From: Lepidurus packardi
Taxonomy: Eukaryota > Arthropoda > Branchiopoda > Notostraca > Triopsidae
DNA: 64,000 nt
Reading direction: 5' to 3'
NCBI GenBank assembly: GCA_023053545.1
Contig: JAKZAN010000145.1
Span: 21,637 to 85,636 of the forward strand
This document shows, in pieces, positions 25,401 to 33,519 of this stretch (within the stretch, counting starts at the first letter, position 1; every line of letters begins with the position of its first letter). The position numbers and the translations under genes are program-made. The notes under the pieces are model-generated. The model did not search any database. It was not told the DNA's origin and saw only the letters and a program-made list of their open reading frames with translations.

Positions 25401-25595
25401 TTCAGTCCGTAAGGAATTAATTCAGTCCGTAAGGAATTAATTCAGTCCGTAAGGAATTAATTCAGTCCGTAAGGAATTAATTCAGTCAGTAAGGAATTAA
25501 TTCAGTCCGTAAGGAATTAATTCAGTCCGTATGAAATTAATTCAGTCCGTAAGGAATTAATTCAGTCCGTAAGGAATTAATTCAGTCCGTAAGGA
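19430..25595 (+). repeat. Higher-order repeat, 2792 bp x 2.2
   Basis: Copies at about 19430-22221, 22222-25013 and a partial third to about 25595. The private variant GTAAGCAATTATTT has its C at 19730, 22522 and 25314. AAATCCGTAAGG at 19507 and 22299, GTAAGGAATTTATTC at 20489 and 23281, and TCAGTCAGTAAGTAATT at 20741 and 23533 all give exactly 2792. Copy 1 has one monomer fewer before GTCAGTAAGG (19881 against 22693) and regains it later, so single-monomer slippage has acted since duplication. The third copy breaks off near 25595. Confidence 0.93.
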
Positions 25596-27845
25596 ATTAA
25601 TTCAGTCCGTAAGGAATTAATTCAGTCCGTAAGGAAATAATTCAGTCCGTAAGGATTTCATTCAGTCCGTAAGGTATTAATTCAGTCCGTAAAGAATTAT
25701 TTCCGTCCGTAAGTAATTAATAAAATCCGTACGGAATTAATTCAGACCGTGAAGAATTAATTAAGTCCGTAAGGAATTAATTCAGTCCGTAAGGAATTAA
25801 TTCAGTCCGTAAGGAATTAATTCAGTCCGTAAGGAATTAATTAAATCCGTAAAGAATTAATTCAGTCCGTAAGTAATAAATAAAATCCGTACGAAATTAA
25901 TTCAGTCCGTAAGGAATTAATTCAGTCCGTAAGGAATTAATTCAGTCAGTAAGGAATTAATTCAGTCCGTAAGGAATTAATTCAGTCCGTATGAAATTAA
26001 TTCAGTCCGTAAGGAATTAATTAAGGAATTAATTCAGTCCGTAAGTAATTAATTCAGTCCGTAAGGAATTAATTCAGTCCGTATGAAATTAATTCAGTCC
26101 GTAAGGAATTAATTAAGGAATTATTTCAGTCCGTAAGTAATTAATTCAGTCCGTAAGGAATTATTTCAGTCCGTAATTAATTAATTCATTCCTTAGGGAA
26201 TTAATTAAGTCCGTAAGGAATTAATTCAGTCCGTAAGGAATTAATTCAGTCCGTATGAAATTAATTCAGTCCGTAAGGAATTAATTCAGTCCGTAAGGAA
26301 TTAATTCAGTCCGTAAGGAATTAATTCAGTCCGTAAGGAATTAATTCAGTAAGAAAGGAATTCAATCAATCCTAAAGAATTAATTCAGTCCGTAAGGAAA
26401 TAATTCAGTCCGTAAGGAATTAATTCAGTCCGTAAGGAATTAATTCAGTCCGTAAGGAATTAATTAATTAAGTAAGGAGTTAATTCAGTCCGTAAGGAAT
26501 TATTTCTGTCCGTAAGGATTTAATTCAGTCCGTAAGGTATTAATTCAGTCCGTAAAGAATTAATTCAGTCCGTAAGTAATTAATAAAATCCGTACGGAAT
26601 TAATTCAGACCGTGAAGAATTAATTAAGTACGTAAGGAATTAATTAAGTCCGTAAGGAATTAATTCAGTCCGTAAGGAATTAATTCAGTCCGTAAGGAAT
26701 TAATTCAGTCCGTAAGGAATTAATTAAATCCGTAAGGAATTAATTCAGTCCGTAAGTAATAAATAAAATCCGTACGAAATTAATTCAGTCCGTAAGGAAT
26801 TAATTCAGTCCGTAAGGAATTAATTCAGTCAGTAAGGAATTAATTCAGTCCGTAAGGAATTAATTCAGTCCGTATGAAATTAATTCAGTCCGTAAGGAAT
26901 TATTTCAGTCCGTAATTAATTAATTCATTCCTTACGGAATTAATTAAGTCCGTAAGGAATTAATTCAGTCCGTAAGGAATTAATTCAGTCCGTAAGGAAT
27001 TAATTCAGTCCGTAAGGAATTAATTCAGTCCGTAAGGAATTAATTCAGTCCGTAAGGAATTAATTCAGTCCGTAAGGAATTAATTCAGTCAGTAAGGAAT
27101 TAGTTCAGTCCGTAAGGAATTAATTCAGTCCGTATGAAATTAATTCAGTCCGTAAGGAATTAATTAAGGAATTAATTCAGTCCGTAAGTAATTAATTCAG
27201 TCCGTAAGGAATTATTTCAGTCCGTAATTAATTAATTCATTCCTTACGGAATTAATTAAGTCCGTAAGGAATTAATTCAGTCCGTAAGGAATTAATTAAG
27301 TCCGTAAGGAATTAATTCAGTCCGTAAGGAATTAATTCAGTCCGTAAGGAATTAATTCAGTAAGAAACGAATTCAATCAATCCTAAAGAATTAATTCAGT
27401 CCGTAAGGAAATAATTCAGTCCGTAAGGAATTAATTCAGTCCGTAAGGAATTAATTCAGTCCAAAAGGAATTAATTAATTAAGTAAGGAGTTAATTCAGT
27501 CCGTAAGAAATTATTTCTGTCCGTAAGGATTTAATTCAGTCCTTAAGGTATTAATTCAGTCCGTAAAGAATTAATTCAGTCCGTAAGTAATTAATAAAAT
27601 CCGTACGGAATTAATTCAGACCGTGAAGAATTAATTAAGTACGTAAGGAATTAATTAAGTCCGTAAGGAATTAATTCAGTCCGTAAGGAATTAATTCAGT
27701 CCGTAAGGAATTAATTCAGTCAGTAAGGAATTAATTCAGTCCGTAAGGAATTAATTCAGTCCGTAAGGAATTAATTCAGTCCGTAAGGAATTAATTCAGT
27801 CCGTAAGGAATTAATTCAGTCCGTAAGGAATTAATTCAGTCCGTA
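25596..27845 (+). repeat. Last block of the left satellite family
   Basis: Monomers of the left family, with ATAAAATCCGTACGG markers at 26581 and 27592 (about 1.01 kb apart) and variant dimers near 26347 and 27356. The last ATAAAATCCGTACG-type monomer seen by eye in the window lies at about 27592. No gene is present. Confidence 0.75.
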
Positions 27846-30747
27846 AGGAATTAATTAAGTCCGTAATGAGTCACTTAAGTCCATACGGAATTAATTCAGT
27901 CCGTAAGGAATTAATTAAGTCCGTAAGGAATTAATTCAGTTCCCAAGGAATTAATTCAGTCCCTAAGTAGTTAATCCAATCCGTAAGGAATTAATTCAGT
28001 CCGTAACTAATTAATTCAGCAAGTAAGGAATTCAATCAATCATAAAGAATTAATTCAGTCCGTAAGGAAATAATTCAGTCCGTAAGGAATTAATTAAGTC
28101 CGTAAGGAATTAATTCATTCCGTAAAGAATTAATTCTGTCCGTAAGGAATTAATTCAGTCCGTAACGTATTAATTCAGTCCGTAAGGAATTAATTCAGTC
28201 CGTAAGGTATTAATTCAGTCCGTTAGGTATTAGTTCAGTCCGTAAGGAATTAATTCAGTCCGTAAGGAATTAATTCAGTCCGTAATGAATAAGTTCAGTA
28301 CGTATTGGATTAATTAAGTCCGTAATGAATTAATTCAGTCCGTATGAAATTAATTCAGTCCGTAAGGAATTAATTCAGTAAGAAAGGAATTAATTCAGTC
28401 CGTAATGGATTAATTAAGTCCGTAAGGAATTAATTAAGTCCGTAAGGAATTAATTTAGTCCGTAAGGAATTAATTCAGTCCGTAAGGAATTAATTCAGTC
28501 CGTAAGGAATTAATTCAGTCCGTAAGGAATTAATTAAGTCCGTAAGGAATTAATTCAGTGTATAAAGAATTAATTCAGTCTGTAAGGAATTAAATCTGGC
28601 CGTAGGGAATTAATTCAGTCTGTAAGGAATTAAATCAGGCCGAAAGGAATTAATTCAGTCCGTAATGTAATAATTCAGTCCGTAAGGAATTAATTCAGTC
28701 CGTAATGGATTAATTAAGTCCGTAAGGAATTAATTAAGTCCGTAAGGAATTAATTCAGTCCGTAAGGAATTAATTCAGTCCGTAAGGAATTATTTCAGTC
28801 CGTAATTAATTCATTCATTCCTTACGGAATTAATTAAGTCCACAATGAATTAATTCAGTCCGTAAGGAATTAATTCAGTCCGCAAGGAATTAATTCAGTC
28901 CGTAAGGAATTAATTCAGTCCGTAAGGAATTAATTCAGTCCGTAAGGAATTAATTCAGTCCGTAAGGAATTAACTCAGTCCGTAAGGAATTAAGTAAGTC
29001 CGTAAGGAATTAATTCAGTCCGTAAGGAATTAATCCTGTCCGTAAGGATATAATTCAGTCCGTAATGTAATAATTCAGTCCGTAAGGAATTATTTCAGTC
29101 CGTAAGGAATTAATTCAGTCCGTAAGGAATAAGTTCAGTACGTAAGGAATTAATTCAGTCCGTAATGGATTAATTAGGTCCGTAAGGAATTAATTCAGTC
29201 CGTATGAAATTAATTCAGTCCGTAGGGAATTCATTCAGTCCGTAAGGAATTAATTCAGTAAGAAAGGAATTCAATCAATCCTAAAGAATTAATTCAGTCC
29301 GTGAGGAACTAATTCAGTCCGTAAGGTATTAATTCAGTCCGTAAGGAATTAATTCAGTCCGTAAGGAATTAATTCAGTCCGTAAGGAATTAATTCGGTCC
29401 GTAAGGATTTAATTCAGTCCGTAAGGAATTAATTCAGTCCGTAAGGAATTAATTCAGTCCGTAAGGAATTAATTCAGTCCGTAAGGAATTATTTCAGTCC
29501 GTAATTAATTCATTCATTCCTTACGGAATTAATTAAGTCCATAATGAATTATTTCAGTCGGTAATTAATTCATTCATTCCTTACGGAATTAATTAAGTCC
29601 ATAATGAATTAATTCAGTCCGTAAGGAATTAATTCAGTCCGTAAGGAATTAATTAAATCCGTAAGGAATTAATTCAGACCGTAAGGAATTAATTCAGTCC
29701 GTACGGAATTATTTCAGTCCGTAATTAATTCATTCATTCCTTACGGATTTAATTAAGTCCGTAAGGAATTAATTCACTCCGTAAGGAATTAATTCAGTAA
29801 GAAAGGAATTCAATCAATCCTAAAGAATTAATTCAGTCCGTAAGGAAATAATTCTGTCCGTAAGGAATTAATTCAGTCCGTAATGTAATAATTAAGTCCG
29901 TAAGGAATTAATTCAGTCCGTAATGTAATAATTCAGTCCGTAAGGAATTAATTCAGTCCGTAATGGATTAATTAAGTCCGTAAGGAATTAATTATGTCCG
30001 TAAGGATTTAATTTAGTCCGTAAGGAATTAATTCAGTCCGTAAGGAATTAATTCAGTCCGTAAGGAATTAATTCAGTCCGTAAGGAATTAATTAAGTCCG
30101 TAAGGAATTAATTCAGTGTATAAAGAATTAATTCAGTCTGTAAGGAATTAAATCAGGCCGTAGGGAATTAATTCAGTCTGTAAGGAATTAAATCAGGCCG
30201 AAAGGAATTAATTAAGTCCGTAATGAATCAATTAAGTCCATAACTAATTAATTCAGTCCGTAAGGAATTAATTAAGTCCGTAAGGAATTAATTCAGTTCG
30301 TAAAGAATTAATTTAGTCCGTAAGGAATTTATATCAGTCCGTAAGGAATTAATTAAGTCCGTAAGGAATTAATTCAGTGTATAAAGAATTAATTCAGTCT
30401 GTAAGGAATTAAATCAGGCCGAAAGGAATTAATTAAGTCCGTAAGAAATTGATTCAGTCCGTAAGTAATTAATTCAGTCCGTAATGAATTAATTAAGTCC
30501 GTAAGGAATTAATTCAGTTCCCAAGGAATTAATTCAGTCCCTAAGTAGTTAATCCAATCCGTAAGGAATTAATTCAGTCCGTAACTAATTAATTCAGCAA
30601 GTAAGGAATTCAATCAATCATAAAGAATTAATTCAGTCCGTAATGGATTAATTAAGTCCGTAATGAGTTAATTCAGTCCGTATGAAATTAATTCAGTAAG
30701 AAAGGAATTCAATCAATCCTAAAGAATTAATTCAGTCCGTAAGGAAT
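27846..30747 (+). repeat. Right-family satellite flanking the retroelement
   Basis: From about 27850 the variants change: GAGTCACTTAAGTCCATACGG, CAGTTCCCAAGG, AGTAGTTAATCCAATCC, CAGTGTATAAAG and AAATCAGGCCG appear, all recurring to the right of the retroelement. A looser internal duplication of about 1558 bp is visible (CAGTGTATAAAG at 28556 and 30114), with more mismatches than the repeats further left. The block ends abruptly at GTAAGGAAT, base 30747. No gene is present. Confidence 0.8.
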
Positions 30748-30748
30748 G

Positions 30749-30904
30749 TACAGCCCTGGGACCGACAGTGCCTCTTGCAGGCTTCAAAATAGCCAAAGGT
30801 TCGTGTGCCTCTACGACATCCATGCCGAGGAGTACCGTAACATCTTCGTCCTTCATTTCTGGAAGCTCCAAGCCTCTCAAGTGATTGTGAGCCTTTTGAA
30901 GTAG
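30749..30904 (-). pseudogene. Protease C-terminal remnant beyond in-frame stop
   Basis: Directly after the TAA at 30905-30907 the same frame stays open for 52 codons until satellite begins. It contains GLELPEMKDEDV and LLGMDVVEAH, which look like the end of a BEL/Pao (DUF1758, peptidase A17) protease domain, including the hydrophobic-Gly-x-Asp segment that usually follows the catalytic loop by about 100-130 residues. The TAA is therefore best read as a nonsense mutation in a once continuous Gag-Pol frame, not a natural Gag terminator. A programmed readthrough site is possible but unsupported. The last complete codon is at 30749-30751; pol domains beyond it are lost. Confidence 0.8.
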
Positions 30905-33160
30905 TTAAAAATCATAACGTCGATTTGAAATGTTGAGATTAGGAACGGTGAGCGGTCCCGAAACTTGCACGACGGATTTTCCGTCGAGAGAGGAGACTTC
31001 GAACTCCACAGTCTTCGCGCGCAAAACCGGGTCATTTCCATGGAACGTCTCGAGGTGAATATTCTTCTCAGGGCCATTTAAAGATAAGCTTCGGGCGACA
31101 TCTCTTTTAATAAGTGACACTTCGCTGCCATTGTCGAGCAGATCGTTTACGCGTAAAGACTTCCCATTTTTGGAGATTATAACGGGAACTAATGATAGAA
31201 GAATAATTCTCCCAGGCGCGAATCTCATATGATAGACTGCGTGTCCTGGCTGGCTTTTCGCTGGAGAACGATTTGGGTAAACTCGGGGAGCGCCGTGCAG
31301 CAATGGGTGATGTTTTTCTTTACAGCCGTCGACTGCACAGGCCTGCTTTCGGCCACATTCCCGACTTCGATGGGAGTCTTCGAGGCAGGAGAAGCAGAGC
31401 GATTTTTCCTTGACAACTTTAGCACGCTCCTTCGTCTGCAACGCGGCGAATTTTCGACAATCGGAAATACTGTGCCCAACTTTCGCGCATACTTGGCAAG
31501 TTTTTGGGGCAGAGTTTTCGCTCGTTGCATAAAAATGCTTAGATTGGGGCGTCTTCGTAGCCAGGGGTGACCTTTTCAAAGGCCCCGGTTTGGTTTCGAA
31601 TTGTTCAATCGGTTGAACTGTCATTTGGCTTAAAACGAGTTGATCAAGCCAAGCGTCGAAATCAGACAGATCAGCGAGACGAGGTTGTATACTAAATACT
31701 CTTTCCCCCCATCTATTTCTGAGAGGCTTGGGCAATTTGTTGAGAAGCTGTGACAGGGTTGCGCTCGATTGCAAGTCTTGGTGATACCCAAAGTGCTCAA
31801 GGGACGTAACAGCGCCATGGACTTCGTTAGCAAATTCTTGAAGAGCTTCGAAATCTTCAGAGCGTAGCTGTGTAATGTTAAGCAATTTCGCAATGAAAGC
31901 TCTGGCAATTAAATGAGGATGGCCATATCTTCGTTGCAGTTCCGCTAGGGCCGTTTTATACAAGGAGGGGCTATGTAGTGTTTGCGCAATCGATCCCCTT
32001 ACTCTGTCATCCAAAAGTTCTCTTAAATAAACGAGTTTTTGAGCGTCGGAACAGCCCGATTCATGGATCAGAGCTCTGAAATTAGCAATAAACATCGTCC
32101 ATCGTCTCGGGTCTCCATTAAACGGGGTAATCGTGATCTTTGGGAGTCCGGAACTCTTACCACCATGAGAACTGCGTTCTCCGCGATTTTCTGATTCTTC
32201 GTATATCCACGCATCTTCGCGATTTGCAACCTCTTCTCGGCGATAGGTGGCGTTGGCAACTGTCCTCTCGTTTGTGGAAGCTGGAGTAGTAGTTTCGCTT
32301 CTGTCGGGGACCAGGGCAGTTTGGTGTGTTGGACTCACTCGTACGTCAAGCGACACGTTGGAAGGACGTGTTGCCGTCCCCGTGATGAGCATAGGCTCTC
32401 CAACTACCTCCTCAACTTCTTCGCGTAGTGAATTTGCTTCTAAACGGAGTTGGGCGACTTCATTTTCGTAATGTCGTCTCTCTCGGGCCAACTGTGCTCT
32501 CTGTTCCTCTTCCTCCAGTTGCATCTGCATTTCCCTTAGCCTTTTTCGGCAGGCCTCCTCTTCTACGGCGTCTTCGTTTAACCGATGGAGACGCAATTCG
32601 GCAGAGGCAAGGCGTAATTGGGATTCCCGATGCCGCATGCTTGAGGATTTGCTCGCGATGCTGCCCTCTGCAGGCGATCGGGACGAACGGGACGAACGGG
32701 AAGAGATAAGCGAGCGCGATACGATTGATGATGGAGGGTCGTTAGCTCGTGAGGAACGATATTCTTCGATATTTAGAAAAGACGCGAATGCGTCTCTCTC
32801 TATTTTCGTTAAATACGCTTCGGCGTTCGCTCTTTGGCGGTCTTTCAGCCCCCGAGCCGTGATGTAGCGTTTGTTAAGGTCTGCACATTCCTTGAGACCC
32901 TCGGAAAGCTGCTGCCGTAGAACTTCGAGTGCGCTGCGGCTGCCGCGGTTTGCGGTGTGTGCATCAATTCGTTTGATACACACGTTGACGCGCTTCGTGG
33001 CTTCGGTACGAAGCTTGCGTAAAAAACGAACGTCTGACGCGTCGCGTTCGTCATCTGAGAATTCATTGTTGACGTCACGCTCGACATCCGAGAATTCATT
33101 GTTGACGTCACGCTCGCCATCCGAGAATTCATTGTTGGCTGGCGCGTTGGCGTACGCCAT
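30905..33160 (-). CDS. gag: BEL/Pao Gag with N-terminal part of protease
   Basis: Gag of BEL/Pao elements packages element RNA into cytoplasmic particles, and the fused aspartic protease cuts the polyprotein. The ATG at 33160 is chosen because it has A at -3 and G at +4; the frame also reads 12 codons further upstream to a TTG, an unlikely eukaryotic start. Of 751 residues: an 11-residue repeat (NNEFSDGERDV type) three times at about 9-40; a Ser/Arg-rich stretch at 145-175; a Glu/Arg-rich coiled coil at about 178-253; a DUF1759-like region at about 339-488; CCHC knuckles C555-C558-H563-C568 and C589-C592-H597-C602; then C608-C613-H617-H622 ending HHPLLH; and the protease start with LLDNGSEVSLI, catalytic Asp676. 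The DNGS loop differs from the common DSG/DTG. The frame stops at TAA 30907-30905, inside the protease domain. Family assignment is firm; activity is doubtful. Confidence 0.9.
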   Translation of the reverse strand: MAYANAPANNEFSDGERDVNNEFSDVERDVNNEFSDDERDASDVRFLRKLRTEATKRVNVCIKRIDAHTANRGSRSALEVLRQQLSEGLKECADLNKRYITARGLKDRQRANAEAYLTKIERDAFASFLNIEEYRSSRANDPPSSIVSRSLISSRSSRSSRSPAEGSIASKSSSMRHRESQLRLASAELRLHRLNEDAVEEEACRKRLREMQMQLEEEEQRAQLARERRHYENEVAQLRLEANSLREEVEEVVGEPMLITGTATRPSNVSLDVRVSPTHQTALVPDRSETTTPASTNERTVANATYRREEVANREDAWIYEESENRGERSSHGGKSSGLPKITITPFNGDPRRWTMFIANFRALIHESGCSDAQKLVYLRELLDDRVRGSIAQTLHSPSLYKTALAELQRRYGHPHLIARAFIAKLLNITQLRSEDFEALQEFANEVHGAVTSLEHFGYHQDLQSSATLSQLLNKLPKPLRNRWGERVFSIQPRLADLSDFDAWLDQLVLSQMTVQPIEQFETKPGPLKRSPLATKTPQSKHFYATSENSAPKTCQVCAKVGHSISDCRKFAALQTKERAKVVKEKSLCFSCLEDSHRSRECGRKQACAVDGCKEKHHPLLHGAPRVYPNRSPAKSQPGHAVYHMRFAPGRIILLSLVPVIISKNGKSLRVNDLLDNGSEVSLIKRDVARSLSLNGPEKNIHLETFHGNDPVLRAKTVEFEVSSLDGKSVVQVSGPLTVPNLNISNRRYDF
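33057..33137 (-). repeat. 33-bp tandem repeat in gag N-terminus
   Basis: The string GAGAATTCATTGTTGACGTC (plus strand) starts at 33057 and 33090 and its first part again at 33123, an exact 33-bp step. The repeat is in frame and encodes an 11-residue acidic unit, NNEFSD(G/V/D)ERD(V/A), three times near the Gag N-terminus. Copies differ at only a few bases, so the expansion is recent and could vary in number between element copies. Confidence 0.93.
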
Positions 33161-33256
33161 TGTACGAATTACGAAAGTAAATGCGTCAAAAAACAAGTTT
33201 GAGATCGAAAATTTAGTACTTAACAGTTTGCGAGGCGAAAAGAAAAACCGATTGGT
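33161..33256 (-). other. Retroelement 5' leader between PBS and gag ATG
   Basis: Ninety-six bases lie between the primer-binding site and the gag ATG. They are AT-rich, with no upstream ATG seen in the gag frame; that frame is open back to a TTG at 33196. A leader of this kind usually carries packaging signals, but none can be recognised here. Confidence 0.6.
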
Positions 33257-33274
33257 TTCCCGGTCGATGCACCA
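33257..33274 (-). promoter_or_regulatory. Primer-binding site, tRNA-Gly type
   Basis: The minus strand reads TGGTGCATCGACCGGGAA. It begins with TGG, the complement of the universal tRNA CCA end. From memory of insect tRNA-Gly(GCC) genes, the complement of the 3' end plus CCA is TGGTGCATCGGCCGGGAA, giving 17 of 18 matches with one G-to-A difference. Its position just upstream of gag, on the same strand, is where minus-strand DNA priming occurs. This fixes the 5' end of the element body at about 33274. Confidence 0.75.
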
Positions 33275-33519
33275 AATGGTCAGCCCAAATATCGTGAGCT
33301 GGCTGGGAAACGTTACGATATCACTCTGATAATTTTAATAACAAAAACGACTATATTTCGTCAATCGTGTGTACAGAAACAAAGAAATTTTTGGGGGTTA
33401 CGATGGTCGACTAACCGTTGTCGAGAACGGAACGAGAGTAACTTGCCTTTGCGAGAACATGTAATAGTAACAATGAATTCTTGCAATATTGAAATCTACC
33501 TTCCGTATCTAGTACGGAA
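33275..33519 (-). mobile_element. Possible 5' LTR remnant
   Basis: In an LTR retrotransposon the sequence just upstream of the PBS is the 5' LTR. Here the minus strand carries TGTTACTATTAC starting at 33472 and a terminal CA at 33278-33277, two bases before the PBS. TG...CA ends would give an LTR of about 196 bp (33277-33472). The remaining 47 bp to 33519 are neither satellite nor clearly LTR; the true LTR may instead extend to the junction with its outer end missing. With only one copy in the window the ends cannot be confirmed by comparison. Confidence 0.5.
33501..33519. other. Palindrome at right insert-satellite junction
   Basis: TTCCGTA at 33501-33507 and TACGGAA at 33513-33519 are perfect inverted arms around TCTAG. 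The right arm resembles the CCGTACGGAATT satellite variant, so the junction may lie a few bases earlier than 33519. Satellite-like sequence (AAGGAAATAATTCACTCC) follows at 33521. Confidence 0.6.

Larger units (their letters stand above)
1..30747 (+). repeat. 20-bp satellite DNA, left array
   Basis: Head-to-tail copies of a 20-bp monomer (consensus CAGTCCGTAAGGAATTAATT) fill the whole interval in one orientation. Each monomer has an AATTAATT half and a CCGTAAGG half with one CpG. Because 20 is not a multiple of 3 and the monomer contains TAA on the plus strand and TAA/TGA on the minus strand, every frame is closed within a few monomers, so there is no coding potential. Common variants change one to three bases (CAGTCAGTAAGG, CAGACCGTGAAG, CTGTCCGTAAGGATTT, ATAAAATCCGTACG). 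Rarer variants alter length: a 39-bp dimer, 12-bp partial monomers and AATTAATTAATT expansions. A tandem array of this size is typical of centromeric, pericentromeric or other heterochromatic satellite; that location is inferred, not shown. Confidence 0.98.
30748..33519 (-). mobile_element. Truncated BEL/Pao LTR retrotransposon in satellite
   Basis: A 2.77-kb block of ordinary-complexity, more GC-rich sequence interrupts the satellite, which continues in the same orientation on both sides. Read on the minus strand it has the layout of an LTR retrotransposon 5' half: a possible LTR remnant, a tRNA-Gly-like primer-binding site, a short leader, and a gag-protease ORF with the DUF1759, zinc-knuckle and DUF1758/A17 protease order of BEL/Pao elements. 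Everything downstream of the protease (reverse transcriptase, RNase H, integrase, 3' LTR) is absent: at 30748 the coding sequence meets satellite directly. No second LTR and no clear target-site duplication are visible, so the piece arrived truncated, was cut by later deletion, or was left by recombination within the array. It cannot be autonomous. Confidence 0.93.

Noticed and set aside
1..30747. CENP-B box in the monomer
   Set aside because: The monomer has no TTCG....A..CGGG-type pattern; CCGTAAGG is not a match, so no claim of CENP-B binding can be made.
31225..31570. ORFs of about 100-113 codons on both strands over the zinc-knuckle region
   Set aside because: They overlap the gag frame entirely, show no recognisable domain, and are shadows of it in other frames.
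33161..33196. Upstream start of the gag ORF at 33196
   Set aside because: The first codon there is TTG, an unlikely eukaryotic start; the ATG at 33160 has a strong context (A at -3, G at +4).
32871..33329. Plus-strand ORF of 152 codons at the retroelement 5' end
   Set aside because: It is antisense to gag and its leader, rich in Ser/Arg from reverse reading of the repeats, and crosses the PBS; no domain supports it.
30748..33519. Target-site duplication flanking the retroelement
   Set aside because: The element is truncated and both flanks are repeats of the same monomer, so short matches at the edges are expected by chance.
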